From: Globisporangium splendens
Lineage: Eukaryota; Oomycota; Peronosporomycetes; Pythiales; Pythiaceae
Assembly (NCBI GenBank): GCA_006386115.1
Contig: VFIW01000035.1
Location: 1-64,000 of the forward strand
Direction: 5' to 3'
DNA length: 64,000 nucleotides
Shown: positions 19,636 through 30,214 of the stretch, in pieces
How positions within the stretch are numbered: position 1 is the first letter of the stretch
How the letters are laid out: every line of letters begins with the position of its first letter
Position numbers and translations under genes: made by a program
The notes under the pieces: model-generated
Seen by the model: the letters and a program-made list of their open reading frames with translations, nothing else
The model's database searches: none
Told to the model about the DNA's origin: nothing

Positions 19636-19715
19636 CTGTTGGTGGAAGTGAGTGAGCGAGGAAGGCTGCATCAATCGCCAAGCCTCGACCCACAGACAAG
19701 ACGAAGACTGTCGAC

Positions 19716-21461
19716 ATGGACACTAGCGTCTCCAAGAACGAAAAGATCGTCGCCAGCAATGCGTCAGCGACACGGCGGGTACTGCTCCTTGTGGCATCCG
19801 TTGTCGGTGTCGTGAGCTTTGCATTCGCGATGTTCAGCATGCACGCCGACCCGTTTCAGCACGAGACGCATCGTTTGCTCCAGGAGATCCAGCAAGCGAA
19901 GGGCATCCACCTCACGCTCACCCCGAAGGAAAACTCGTCGCTCGCTCCGGATAATATGCTCATCCACGGATTCTTGTTCCCGAACACCAATACCACCAGC
20001 GGCACGTTGTCATTTGATGGACGTATCTCGTACGTACTGGCCGGCGAGCAGTACAATTTTACTCTTCTCGATGGCCGAGGCTACGTGACCGAAGAAGACC
20101 AAACAACTGGAAAAGTGATTCGCCACGCTTGCCTTCACCCGCGAAACCTCCCGCCACTGAGTCAATTTACCGACTCGCTGGCAAACGCCCGTGTCATTGA
20201 CGACGTCGCGAGCTCCAACATTAAGTGTGACGACGGCAAGTTGATCGAGTTTGTGTTCGCTGGTGAGCCATTCGTGTACTGCTACAAGTCCAAGTCGAGT
20301 GTGACGGCGACATCTGCATCTGTCAACTTTGATACGATCCACAGCGAAACGATGGAAGCAAACGTGCAATTTCTCCGGACCATCAGCGACGGGTTCCCGT
20401 CTCGCAATGCGCTGAAGCCACCTTCCGATCTCGATCTGGCGAAATGCGAGAAGCTAGATGTTGATACCAGCTCCTCCGATGATCTCGCCACGTCTTTGAA
20501 AAAGCAAGTTGGCGCTGTGGTTGCTGCCACAACGCGACGAACCCAGGACGCCTTCACCTTTGTTGCTGGCGACACAAGAACCGGCTCATATGATAGCTCT
20601 GGTTGCTCCTGCAGCGGCGGAATGAAAGCGTGCTTGTTCGTACACGGTCTTGGAAAGCAAGGAACAGTTGGAGTCTTCGACGACTTTCCTGAGTATTGGG
20701 GTGAAATCAAGAGCAAAGCGAAATGCTGTTCTTCAATCAAGTTCATGCGCATGGATACTGTGAACAACGCGTGGTACGCAGACACATTACCTCAGCAAAT
20801 GTGTGATGCAGCCGTCAGTCTCTCGAAAAGTTCTGACAAGATGCAATTGACCAACATTGCATTGATTGGGCACTCGATGGGCAACTTGATCATCGCAGCC
20901 GCAGCGATAAAGAACATGTGTGCTATCGGTCCATCCTCGAAATGGATTGCGCTTCAAGGTCCTGTTATCGGCAGCAAGAGCTCCAACGTAGCGGTGAAGG
21001 AGTGCACCACTTCGAGCAATATTCTCAAAAAAGCTGCCATCGAAGTGCTGACGCTGTTCAACTTTTGTCCAGTGAAGACATCGACACGCTCGTTGACGTT
21101 CGAACAAACGAGTCCGACGTCAGGTGAACTAAATGGGATGTACGAGAAAGCGGAAGCTACGTTCCAGAAGTACGTGACATCGAGTTTGTGCGGCGTGAGC
21201 CCAGCTGGCCTCGCTTCGACCAAGTCTGCGAAATATGTCCTTCTCGCGTCCATTTCTGGCCACACCACGGATGAAAATGACGGCGCAGTCGATTTCAATA
21301 GCTGCCGAGGTGGTTTTCCAACGTCAAAGTACGGTGACTCATGGCGAAACAACAACTTCTATAAAGCAAGTTTGAACCACGCCGACGGATCCTTCCGTGA
21401 AGGTGATGGCATGTGGGGAGACGACCGAAAGCCTATCCAATGGTTCAATTGCCAATTTTAA
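19716..21461 (+). CDS. Membrane-anchored alpha/beta-hydrolase (lipase/esterase-like) with oomycete ectodomain
   Basis: 581 aa. A short cytoplasmic N-terminus is followed by one transmembrane helix (about 22-42), predicting a type II or secreted-anchored topology. Residues 50-230 form an ectodomain shared with the proteins at 32596-33648 and 43701-44627 (CLHPRNLPPL...FVFAGEPFVYC). The C-terminal half is an alpha/beta-hydrolase: an oxyanion-type LFVHGLGKQG, the nucleophile elbow GHSMG (Ser387), and plausible Asp522 (DENDGAVD) and His555 (LNHADG). Many cysteines fit an extracellular location. The substrate cannot be told from sequence. The ankyrin pseudogene follows on the same strand. Confidence 0.85.
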   Translation: MDTSVSKNEKIVASNASATRRVLLLVASVVGVVSFAFAMFSMHADPFQHETHRLLQEIQQAKGIHLTLTPKENSSLAPDNMLIHGFLFPNTNTTSGTLSFDGRISYVLAGEQYNFTLLDGRGYVTEEDQTTGKVIRHACLHPRNLPPLSQFTDSLANARVIDDVASSNIKCDDGKLIEFVFAGEPFVYCYKSKSSVTATSASVNFDTIHSETMEANVQFLRTISDGFPSRNALKPPSDLDLAKCEKLDVDTSSSDDLATSLKKQVGAVVAATTRRTQDAFTFVAGDTRTGSYDSSGCSCSGGMKACLFVHGLGKQGTVGVFDDFPEYWGEIKSKAKCCSSIKFMRMDTVNNAWYADTLPQQMCDAAVSLSKSSDKMQLTNIALIGHSMGNLIIAAAAIKNMCAIGPSSKWIALQGPVIGSKSSNVAVKECTTSSNILKKAAIEVLTLFNFCPVKTSTRSLTFEQTSPTSGELNGMYEKAEATFQKYVTSSLCGVSPAGLASTKSAKYVLLASISGHTTDENDGAVDFNSCRGGFPTSKYGDSWRNNNFYKASLNHADGSFREGDGMWGDDRKPIQWFNCQF

Positions 21462-21851
21462 AGGAAATATATGTTGTTGGAGTGCGTAGTACGTTCTGTG
21501 ATGAATCGGAGTTAGAGTATATATTGTCTTTGATCGTGCTTTGCTGAGAACGTAAAGTGGTGGTAAGCAGCAGTAGATCGGAATGCTTGCGAAAACGATC
21601 TTAGGGATGAATGCAAAGCTGTTTTTCGTGGGATGCGCCACAAGTGACTTTCTACCATCGTCCCAAGTACACCTGCCACTAATTTTATCTGGACTAATTT
21701 GGCGTATTTGGAGGTGCAGTCGGTCCAATCTCATTCACTATCGTGGTCAAACTGAGACTTGCAAAATTCGAGCGAGGCACCGACTGAGAGAAACCAACAT
21801 CCTCATTTCAGGTTGAAGTTGGCGCAGACCTGTAGCAGCTATTCAGCGATT

Positions 21852-21861
21852 GCTCATTCAC
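21852..21861 (+). promoter_or_regulatory. Initiator-like GCTCATTCAC before ankyrin pseudogene
   Basis: GCTCATTCAC fits the oomycete initiator consensus GCTCATTYY and lies about 30 bp before the ATG at 21891. Confidence 0.4.
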
Positions 21862-21890
21862 CGGTGCTCTTGTGCTCACCAGTTGTTAAA

Positions 21891-22880
21891 ATGGTCCACA
21901 CGGAAAAGAGCGTTGACGCCGTAAGCACAAGTGCTGTCAAAGCTCAAGTTGAACGTCAACCGGAAAGTTGCAGTCCGTCCAAGGAGTTCTTGCAAGCAAT
22001 CAACGGCGGTAACTTGGACGCAGCGAAGGCGCTTTTTGACGAAGACCCAGACCAAGCAGTATGCACCAGCGAAGTTGTGCGGCTTGCAGCGATGAGTGCA
22101 AGCGTTGAGCTATTGGAATGGGCTCACTCGCACACAGCCGATGACTACGGACAGGCGTTTACTCATTGGGAGATGGAAAAAGTGTGCGAGAAGCCTGGGC
22201 ATTTGAATATCCTTCAATGGCTTTTCCGACATCCGTATGAGTTTGACAAACCGGCAATGGTTCGAGGAGCAGCAAACAGCGGGAGCATCGAAACGGTCGA
22301 GTGGATTCAGTAAAACTACCCTGACGTGTGCGAGCAGAGCAAGAGCGTTCGGATGGATAATGTCGCGTGCGGCGACAATCTGCCCATGGTCCAGTGGCTG
22401 CACGAGCGAGAGTTCTTTTTCAGTGGCACGGCGATGGATGCAGCGGCTCAGAGTGGATACCTTGATATCGTACAGTGGCTTCATGAGAACCGAGTGGAAG
22501 GGTGTTCCACGTGGGCTATGGATTCGGCTGCAGCATTTGGTCACCTAGAAGTATTGATGTTCCTCCATTTTCACCACAAGGAAGGGTGCACGACCAGTGC
22601 TATGGATCTTGCAGCAGAAAACGGTCATCTCGAAGTGGTGCAATTCCTGCACCACCATCGCACGGAGGGATGCACGACGAACGCCATGGATTGCACGAAA
22701 GATGCAGACATATTGGACTTCCTGCACTAACATCACCAGGAAGGGTGCGCCGACGAGGTCGTCACGCGCGCCATCGCTGCAAGAAACGTGCAGATACTGG
22801 AGTGGGTTTATGAGCACAAACGCGAGCTCATCGATCTAGACGCTATTCAAGACCTCGCCACCATGGCTCATCAACAATTC
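21891..22880 (+). pseudogene. Ankyrin-repeat protein pseudogene
   Basis: From ATG 21891 (MVHTEKSVD) the frame encodes ankyrin-type units (GHLEVVQFLHHHRTEGCTTNAMD) clearly paralogous to the intact gene at 45306-47066, but with fewer units. The frame is broken by TAA at 22311-22313, where the paralogue has Gln (WLYQNY), and TAA at 22728-22730, where it has Arg (LDFLHRN). Near 22880, in the last helix (RELIDLDAIQDLA), the sequence switches without frame change into an internal LINE fragment, so the native end is missing. Confidence 0.82.
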
Positions 22881-22883
22881 GTG

Positions 22884-23224
22884 GTATATATGAGCGCGTC
22901 GCTCATACAGGCCATTTGGTGTGCGCATCTGCGACGCATGGATTCGGATCCAATCGAATCGACTGCTGAGATGGCGGTCATGATAACCAGATTAGAGGCA
23001 GGAATGCGAAACCTCACACGACTCGCTGAAGCGCAAGCTGGAGACTCGGACGGTCACACGGTTGCAGCAGTTCTCAAGGCATATGTCGACTGCATTCTCA
23101 GCCAAACCGACGCCATCCCCTTGACTCCAAATGATACTCGCGGCGTTTGCCTGTTGTTTTTCGATGGTGGATCACGCGGCAATCCAGGACCAGGAGGGAC
23201 TGGATCCATTATCGTGCGTGACAT
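22884..23224 (+). mobile_element. Internal fragment of the RNase H LINE family
   Basis: About 340 bp nearly identical to the units of the array at 56.5-62 kb, from MSASLIQ to the first RNase H motif FDGGSRGNPGPGGTGSIIV. It starts and stops inside the element, has no 3' tail and no evident target duplication, and is joined in frame to the ankyrin pseudogene; the joint frame ends at 23238-23240. Confidence 0.85.
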
Positions 23225-23825
23225 GGTGCTCAGCACCTGACTCGTCTCTCGACGAACGCGGGTTTTTACTGGTGTTGTTATTTAATGCGTTAAATACTCG
23301 ATTTAATCTCAATCGATGATTCACCGATTTTTCACGGTTAAAAAAATGAGACCTCGGTTATATTTCACGAAGTATTTTGTAGGAGGGTCGACGAACAGAG
23401 AATTTGTCTTTTTATTGCAATATTTTGTCTTTTCCCCAAATGTTTAGCTGAATTTAACAATTTCAAGAACTCAACCTTTTTGATCTGGCATTCGTCAAGT
23501 ATGTCGCAACAGTTTTCACGAGACATCTAAATCAAAACTATGTGTTCCTCAAAAAATTACGAGAAAAAGATATGCATCAGACTGGGGTTAGAGGACGCTT
23601 GTGCCGAACTTCTTTCCAGCTTCCACGTGACGCAGACAGTTGCCGACTGCGCTCTAAACAGGTCACAGCGAAGCGATTAATGTCGTCTTGCTGTCTCCGA
23701 TTGGCGTTGCAAAGCAATTTCACGGCTATCCAAAGGGCATCGAATGTGCACCTTCCATCGGCCAACGCACTGATGTATTTGCGCTTGATTTGCACAGGTC
23801 GCGTCGTGTGCAAAATGCAAAGAAG
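23225..23825. other. Intergenic, AT-richer, no feature seen
   Basis: No coding or structural signal I can support. Confidence 0.5.
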
Positions 23826-24017
23826 GACGTGATCCGTTCCTTACAGCACTCGCCGACCAGATCGCAGGCTTTTCCGAAGCCACCATGACGCAGCTGGGAC
23901 CCTGGCTTCCAGTTATCCAAGCACTGGGTCCCATCTGCTGCATCGCTCCATTTCACCCGATATCAGTATCCTTTGCCGACATTTTTACGGTCGACAATGA
24001 AATAGACCGGCCATTTT
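23826..24017 (-). pseudogene. Chromodomain remnant of a decayed retroelement
   Basis: The minus strand reads YFIVDRKNVGKGY-stop-YRVKWSDAADG...NWKPGSQL...ACDLVGECCKERI. This follows the chromodomain pattern (I-x-DRK...YRVKW...W-P...L...LV) with a TGA inside. No LTR or integrase is seen nearby. It is likely the tail of an old gypsy element of a different family from A-C. Confidence 0.45.
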
Positions 24018-24513
24018 TGCGTCACGCTTGCTGCTTGAGCATTGAGTGTTCTTGCTCCGGGTCCCACTGCTTTTGGGTCTTGTGCTGACAATGGCTGCCG
24101 CATTAGCAACAGTGTATCCTCTCGATCGCAAGGTGCCCTGAATGACTTGGCAGGAGCCACACAAGGGCGAGGGGGTAAATCGCCACCAACTTGATATTTG
24201 TGATACAGATGACGGCATTGAAGCAACTTGGAATGCAGCACGCGGAGGACTCTGTTGCGGCGACGAGGAATGAACGGCATGATGCGCTCGTTTGCAGGAA
24301 AACTGGAAAGTAGTAAAGGGGAAAATGCAGCGTACTCTTTTCATGTCATTTTATGGGTGGATAGGAAGCGACAACGTTATTCAACCTCGCCTGCAATATG
24401 CGGTGCATGCGGTTCGCTCTCCTCGAATCAACGACATCTGACTTCTCTACCCAAGCTCTCTGTCTCTCGAACTATATTTTATACCAACATACAAGCTTGC
24501 CAATACACTTCGT
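24018..24513. other. Probably decayed repeat sequence
   Basis: It lies between two degenerate minus-strand coding remnants; no intact frame or motif recognised. Confidence 0.35.
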
Positions 24514-25250
24514 TTAAATAGCGCTGCTTCTCTTCTTTACAGCCTCTTCTTCACGGCACAGCTGATCGTGCTCATCGGTACGCAGGAGCAGGACGTACCG
24601 GCGCATCTGGTGCAGTATTTTCTGCAAAAGGAGTACTTTCGCGCGTTCAGAGGCAACACCTTCGATGCATTGTGAAACAGCCACAGTTCGGATCAGCATT
24701 GATAGTGCAGCGCGAGTATTGCCGAGACCGTCGCCTTGGCCACGTTGGTCAGTTTCGTCCGTTCAGACCGTCCTGGCTGCGTGTGCGCGACAGCAAGCCC
24801 CTTGGTGGAAGACGACTGCGTCGGTGCGCGTCTTTGTGATGCGCACGAGATCTCTCGTGAGCTCCGCGATGTAACGCAATGCTTCCTTTCGGCGTCAGGG
24901 ACGATATCGTCAGGCAGTTGCGTACGACTCGCATCAAACTCTCGAGCTCAGATTTCATTGCCACCGTCGTGCCCCACGCCAAGTCGGCCGTCGTGGTCGT
25001 CGTTTTGGCGCCATTTGTGTACACCAGGTGGAACGGTCCTGTGAGCGGGTTGCCTGCGGCGAGCTACTGCACGGTGTTGAGCGCTTGCTGCACGGCGATG
25101 TCGAACGAGTTGTACGCGTTCTCGGCGATCTGCGCGCCGCAAAGCCGAGCGTGAACGTGCTGTCCAGTGCGATGGTGTTGCCGGTACTAGCGTGTTGAGC
25201 ACGACATTGGTGTCGCTGCCTGCCATAGCAGAACACATCATGGAAGCTCA
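24514..25250 (-). pseudogene. Degenerate coding remnant of unknown origin
   Basis: With frame changes and one TAG, the minus strand gives a protein-like, GC3-rich text: SDTNVVLNTLV, GNTIALDSTFTLGFAA, QIAENAYNSFDIAVQQALN, LTGPFHLVYTNGAKTTTTT, LAWGTTVAMKSELESLMRVV. Further on comes a helical stretch (ERAKVLLLQKILHQMRRYVLLL). The composition differs from its AT-richer surroundings. I do not recognise the family. Confidence 0.4.
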
Positions 25251-26949
25251 AGACGTGCATGGTGAGGAGATAAGCGCTCAAGCGCGGCTACTTTACGTCA
25301 TGTCGGCGATGCTTAGAAAGCGAAGGCGATGGCGCCACAACGTCGCACACATCGAACGAGTCCCATGATTGCCATCCTAGCTCAGCGAGTTCAGCCACCA
25401 ATATTACTGCATCGACACGAAACCGAAACACACCTACGGCGCCATTATCAAATAGCATGCATCAGCATTCGTAAGGCATGAATGCTTGTATGATGGGCTG
25501 CGCATTGTAATAAGACAAGCCTGCTATATTTTTGTTTCAGCTTCTTTTTTCAAAGAGAACTTGCAGTTTTATGTCTCTTTTGAGGCGATCAATCTCTCTC
25601 CTAATTGTGTCCAAGCCAAAAAGTCGCTTTTGTTGTACAATACAGCAGACCTTGTTGTACCATACAGCGTGCTAGGTTCAGATGGATCTATTCCATATGC
25701 TCTTACATGCGATATTTGATGTCGCATGTAAGACCAGCTGGAATCTGGCGCAGTACGCTTTTTGAGTGCGATGTTCGTGACGTTGGTTCATCAAACATTG
25801 GCACGAGGACCTTCATCTTGACCATCCCGAGAGGTGATCTACATAAACTGTGCAAGAACACTTGGGGGGGTCTGTGCGTCACATTTGCGCACACAAAAGG
25901 AAAAAAACTATTCTGTGTCGACTTCTTGCTGCTGGACTGTTGATTTTGGCTTGTGTTTGTGTAGATCGATAGGTCTTGAGTGGTGTTTCTTTGCCTGTAC
26001 GGCATATTGGTCTCACGTTTACTCTGTAGTCTTGATAAGATCACCGTTGTCTTTGTGGTATGTGACGTTTATCAGCGCGACACAGTGTGTTCGTGTGCGT
26101 GGCAAGGAAGTGAACAGCTGGACGCACCATGCTGGTGACGCAGGCAAGATGAGGGTGTCAAAAGGACGAGAGACCCCACAGGTGTACAACATACAAGATC
26201 TCGCACCTGGAAAAGATCAAGACGACGTCCTAAGTGCAACGCCGAGTGATGTTGAGGGCATCAGGAGGTATCTTCCTAGATCTTTCGATATCCATGATGT
26301 CACAAGTTAATTTTTGAATTAATTCTCGATTAAAATTGAGTTGCATGCATGTACTGTTCGTGTTTATCTCGTGACTTGGGAATTGACTCGTTGGAACTTT
26401 GTGACGCCTGACCAGAAGCGGGGGAGAGGAAAGAAAGCAGTGCAGATCCGCTTCCTTTGCTTCACGTCTCGAGGCAGGGCTCTCGGTGTGTGACGGACGA
26501 ACACTCCTGTGCACACCCGCTGTCGATGCTCTAAGATTGTCCTGTTTCTGTTGACTCGTGTTGAGGATGTACGTGCCAGCTGTTTTAGTACACGACATGT
26601 GAATCAGATTGGTCGCGCAGAAAAAGTCACGAAGATCAAGCAGACTCGCACGAGTAAACAACTCTGGACTTCAATTTCGTATTTCGTTAAGGGCTGACTG
26701 CTGTGTCCCCTTCCATTTCGAGCCAAATGAGGCGAGAATGAGGTCGCATAGGTCGCACACAAATCAAAGCTTTGCTGTCGAAATACTCATTTATGCACAC
26801 GACGGGGATGCTATCGAGGTGACACGAAGTTGTGTTCTCAGATCTTCCCAGTGCAAAGACTGACCGCCATCGACAGAGAAGGACACATGGGTGGGGCACG
26901 CTATGGAGCGACGAGAAAAACAGAGGAACAAACCATGCTGCCATTCACC
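25251..26949. other. Intergenic, no gene supported
   Basis: Several short open frames exist on both strands but none shows domain, signal or codon-use support. Confidence 0.5.
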
Positions 26950-26967
26950 TCACTTTCCGATTTTCTT
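26950..26967 (+). promoter_or_regulatory. Core promoter of the subtilase gene
   Basis: TCACTTTCCGATTTTCTT matches the oomycete initiator/flanking element and lies 36 bp before the ATG, a typical short 5' UTR. Confidence 0.6.
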
Positions 26968-27002
26968 TCGTGAACGCAAGCCACCGTACTATTCACTTCA
27001 CC

Positions 27003-28415
27003 ATGGTTTTCGCCAAGTTTGTTCCTCTCGTCGCCATCGCCGTTGCCATCGCGTCGTTCGCCGACTCGACCTCCGCCTTGCCGCAAGTGAACGCTCGTGT
27101 GCACCGCACCTTGCGCGCTCAGGGAACCGTGAACCTCATGGTCACCTTCAAGGACGGCACGGAATCGGTCCTTGCCAACACGAAGGAAGCCGAGTTTGCC
27201 ACCCGCGGCCAGCAAATCGCCGGCTTGGTCGAGTCCCTCGAGAGCCACTCCAAGACCTCCCAGCAAGAAGTTGCGTCCTTGTTGTCCAAGGAAGCCAGTG
27301 CCTCCACGTCGCTCTTCTCGGAGACTCAGAGCTTCTGGGTCACTAACCAGCTGTTCATCAAGGACGCCACGTTCGAGCTCGTGGAGAAGCTCGCTACGAT
27401 GCCGTCGATCTCCGAGATCGCCGAAGAAGAAGTGTTGGAACTGCCAACGATCGAAGTGTCTGCCACGAACGAGACGGCAGCCATCCAAGCCACCTCGGAG
27501 TGGGGAGTGACCAGAATCCAAGCCCCAGAAGTGTGGACCAAGGGCTACAACGGTCAAGGTGTCGTCGTGGCTAACATCGACAGTGGTGTGCTGGCCACTC
27601 ACGAGGCGCTCGCTGGCAACTTCCGCCAGTCCTACGGTTGGTACGATCCACAAAACAAGAGGGCGACGCCATACGACCAAAGTGGCCACGGTACCCACAC
27701 CATGGGCACGATCGCTGGTGCCAACGGTATTGGCGTTGCTCCAGGCGCCACGTGGATTGCGTGCCGAGGCTGCCGTCCAGACGGTTGCTACCAGTCCGAT
27801 TTGCTGGCGTGCTTCCAGTTCGTCACGTGCCCAACGGACACTTCGGGTGCGAACAGAGACTGCACCAAGGCGCCGAGAGTTGTGAACAACAGCTGGGGTG
27901 GTGGCCAGGGATCTACGTCTTACGCGTCGGCGATCAACACGTTAAAGGCTGCCGGTATCATTCCAATCTTCTCCAATGGTAACGCTGGTCCACGATGTGG
28001 TACGGCCAACTCGCCAGCCGACTTGGCCACTGTCATTGGTGTGGGTTCGATGAACATCAACGACGATCTTCGTCAAACCAGCAGCAAGGGTCCAGCCGTG
28101 AACGGTCTCATCAAGCCAGACCTGTCTGCTCCAGGTGGCGAAGTTCGTTCGGCGTGGAACTCCAGCACCTCGGCGTACAACACGATCTCGGGAACCTCGA
28201 TGGCTGCTCCTCACGTGACGGGTACTATCGCGTTGATGCTGCAAGCCAAGCCAACGCTCACGTACGACCAGGTCAAGACCGCGCTCACGGCCACGACGGA
28301 CCGCACGACGTTGAAGGCGTCGGGCTACACCTGCGGCGGAACCGCGGACACGGTGTTCCCAAACAACCAGTTCGGTTACGGCCGCATCAACGCGCTCAAG
28401 GCTCTTGGTTTGTAA
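27003..28415 (+). CDS. Secreted subtilisin-like serine protease (S8)
   Basis: 470 aa from ATG 27003 (context CACCATGG); the frame is open upstream, but that ATG follows the core promoter and opens a clean signal peptide (about 1-25, ending TSALP). An inhibitor-I9-like propeptide (VNLMVTFKDGTESVL) precedes the catalytic domain. Catalytic Asp193 (NIDSG), His229 (SGHGTHTMG) and Ser399 (GTSMAAPH) are all present, with NNSWGG and SNGNAGP around the oxyanion region. Cys pairs (CRGCRPDGC, CFQFVTC) fit secretion. No C-terminal extension or membrane anchor. It should act as an extracellular endopeptidase after autoprocessing. Third positions are strongly G/C, typical of a well-expressed gene here. Confidence 0.95.
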   Translation: MVFAKFVPLVAIAVAIASFADSTSALPQVNARVHRTLRAQGTVNLMVTFKDGTESVLANTKEAEFATRGQQIAGLVESLESHSKTSQQEVASLLSKEASASTSLFSETQSFWVTNQLFIKDATFELVEKLATMPSISEIAEEEVLELPTIEVSATNETAAIQATSEWGVTRIQAPEVWTKGYNGQGVVVANIDSGVLATHEALAGNFRQSYGWYDPQNKRATPYDQSGHGTHTMGTIAGANGIGVAPGATWIACRGCRPDGCYQSDLLACFQFVTCPTDTSGANRDCTKAPRVVNNSWGGGQGSTSYASAINTLKAAGIIPIFSNGNAGPRCGTANSPADLATVIGVGSMNINDDLRQTSSKGPAVNGLIKPDLSAPGGEVRSAWNSSTSAYNTISGTSMAAPHVTGTIALMLQAKPTLTYDQVKTALTATTDRTTLKASGYTCGGTADTVFPNNQFGYGRINALKALGL

Positions 28416-30214
28416 AAATCGTCTGAGAGCAATAACAGCAGGTGTACACTCATCGTAGGCTTTGAGGGCTTTGTGCTCATTTGTGCGTTTGAAAGTAGTT
28501 TGTGATGCAATAAATTGATGTGTTCTACGCTTTTCGTTTTGGTATGTCCAGACTAGTTTGTTTGTGCAGTATCTGCACGAGAGCATGAGCGGCCACAGGT
28601 TTACTTTCAATGCAGACAATGGTGCTATGCATTGTTGCATTGTTCTTAGCTGTCGGAAGCAAGATATTAGCCCCAGGCAAAGGCGATACTCATTTTAATG
28701 GCAAAGCTAGTCATGGCGGGTATAAGTCGATCTGATCTTTCCCATCTGGCCATGAAGCAAAGGCATTTCGTGACTCTATTGTCACTTTGTCGGGAAGATG
28801 AAACACTGAAGTATTCAGAACCACCCAGTCCGTGAATGTGATAGAAGATTCCCAAGGAAAGAAATAGCCGAATACCTGGTAGCTTGACTGGCTGCAACTG
28901 TTAAACTCGGTGGCGCGACGGCAACTCAAGTTTCGTGGATCCCCGAATGCGATTGATCCAAGAGGACTATTTGGTGGATGCCAACGCCAATACAATGTAG
29001 CTGTCCCTCCACGCACAACGGCCGTACCATATCCGACGAAAAACTACTAACGGAACTGAGCACAGACTTCATCAATAACGCAGCAAGCCTAAAAAGTCAA
29101 AGGGTTTGTTGAACTGGACTCCAGTAGTCTCAAGGACCCATAGCAATCCATTGCGGCACACAGTTAGTTCTCATGACTTGGGACTCAAGCAGCTGAGCCA
29201 CCTCCATTGTATTGCTGTACATCGGTGGCTACGTGTGTTTGAGCAACTGTCAAGAAACGATGGTCCTTGTCAAAGATCAACCAAGCTCGGCAAATCGCCT
29301 GACCAATCCAAGCCGAAGTTCAGAACTTCAAGACACCTAACCATGTGCAGCACGTTTATTTTGCTGCTTCTATCTACGCTATGCCTCTTTGTTTAACTTA
29401 TAAAATAAGTTTCGCACTATAAAAAGCTCTTTACAACATACTTTGGCCGTGATAATTGTCCTCTACCACTACCAAAGGTGCAACGGTGTGCATCAAGCTG
29501 GTTTCACCTTGCATAGCCGCTGGAAGCAGCCAAAAAACCTGTCGCTTTCCGATGCGTGACTGTATGATTGTATGCTCAATCGGAGCTCATCGTGACACAG
29601 TTTATAAAGAGATCAACTAAAGCTGCTTGTGCTCTGAGATCAGTTGGTGCTGACGCATCTCCACATGGACAAAAAGCATCCACCCGCATTGTCCATTTAC
29701 TCAATGTGTCATCATCAACTCGTGCAGATGGTTTAGCTCACGAAAAAATACTGGACGACAACAGGACGTGTGGAGCGCTCAGTCCATTGTTTTCGCCCAT
29801 CCGATTGTACGACAACGAACGTCTGGAAGCGGAGAATGAGCCGTGCGCCTCGACACGACGATGGGCAAAGGCTCGCTTTCCTCTAAGTGCACGAGTTTGC
29901 AAACTGCAATGGACATACTTCCCCCAGATTATGCTCTGTTGCACGATAACAGGTGTGCATGGCACTGTCCAAAAAACTGGCGCCACCTGGTGCTACGGAA
30001 CTGGATTAAGAGCTCTGCTGTTTGGAGCTTCACGGGCACTTGAGCTCGTTGCTCCTCCCCTCTCCCTCTTTGCGGTTAAGAGCTGTGATCCCTTTGGACA
30101 TCGAGCAGACGCTCGAGGATTTTTGTCACTCTTTAATTTGCGTTCTGACCAGCAATACCACTACCCGATCCCCCAGCCTCGAACATCGACATAGTTGTAC
30201 ATCTGAAGATTAAA
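28416..30214. other. Intergenic, no gene supported
   Basis: 1.8 kb between the subtilase and temptin-like genes. Open frames are short and without recognisable features. Confidence 0.55.

Noticed and set aside
24200..25250. Possible CRISPR, prophage or bacterial island
   Set aside because: No repeat-spacer pattern; the GC-rich remnant shows decayed eukaryote-style codon use only.
26901..27698. 265-codon frame antisense to the subtilase
   Set aside because: Shadow of a GC3-rich gene in the same register as above.
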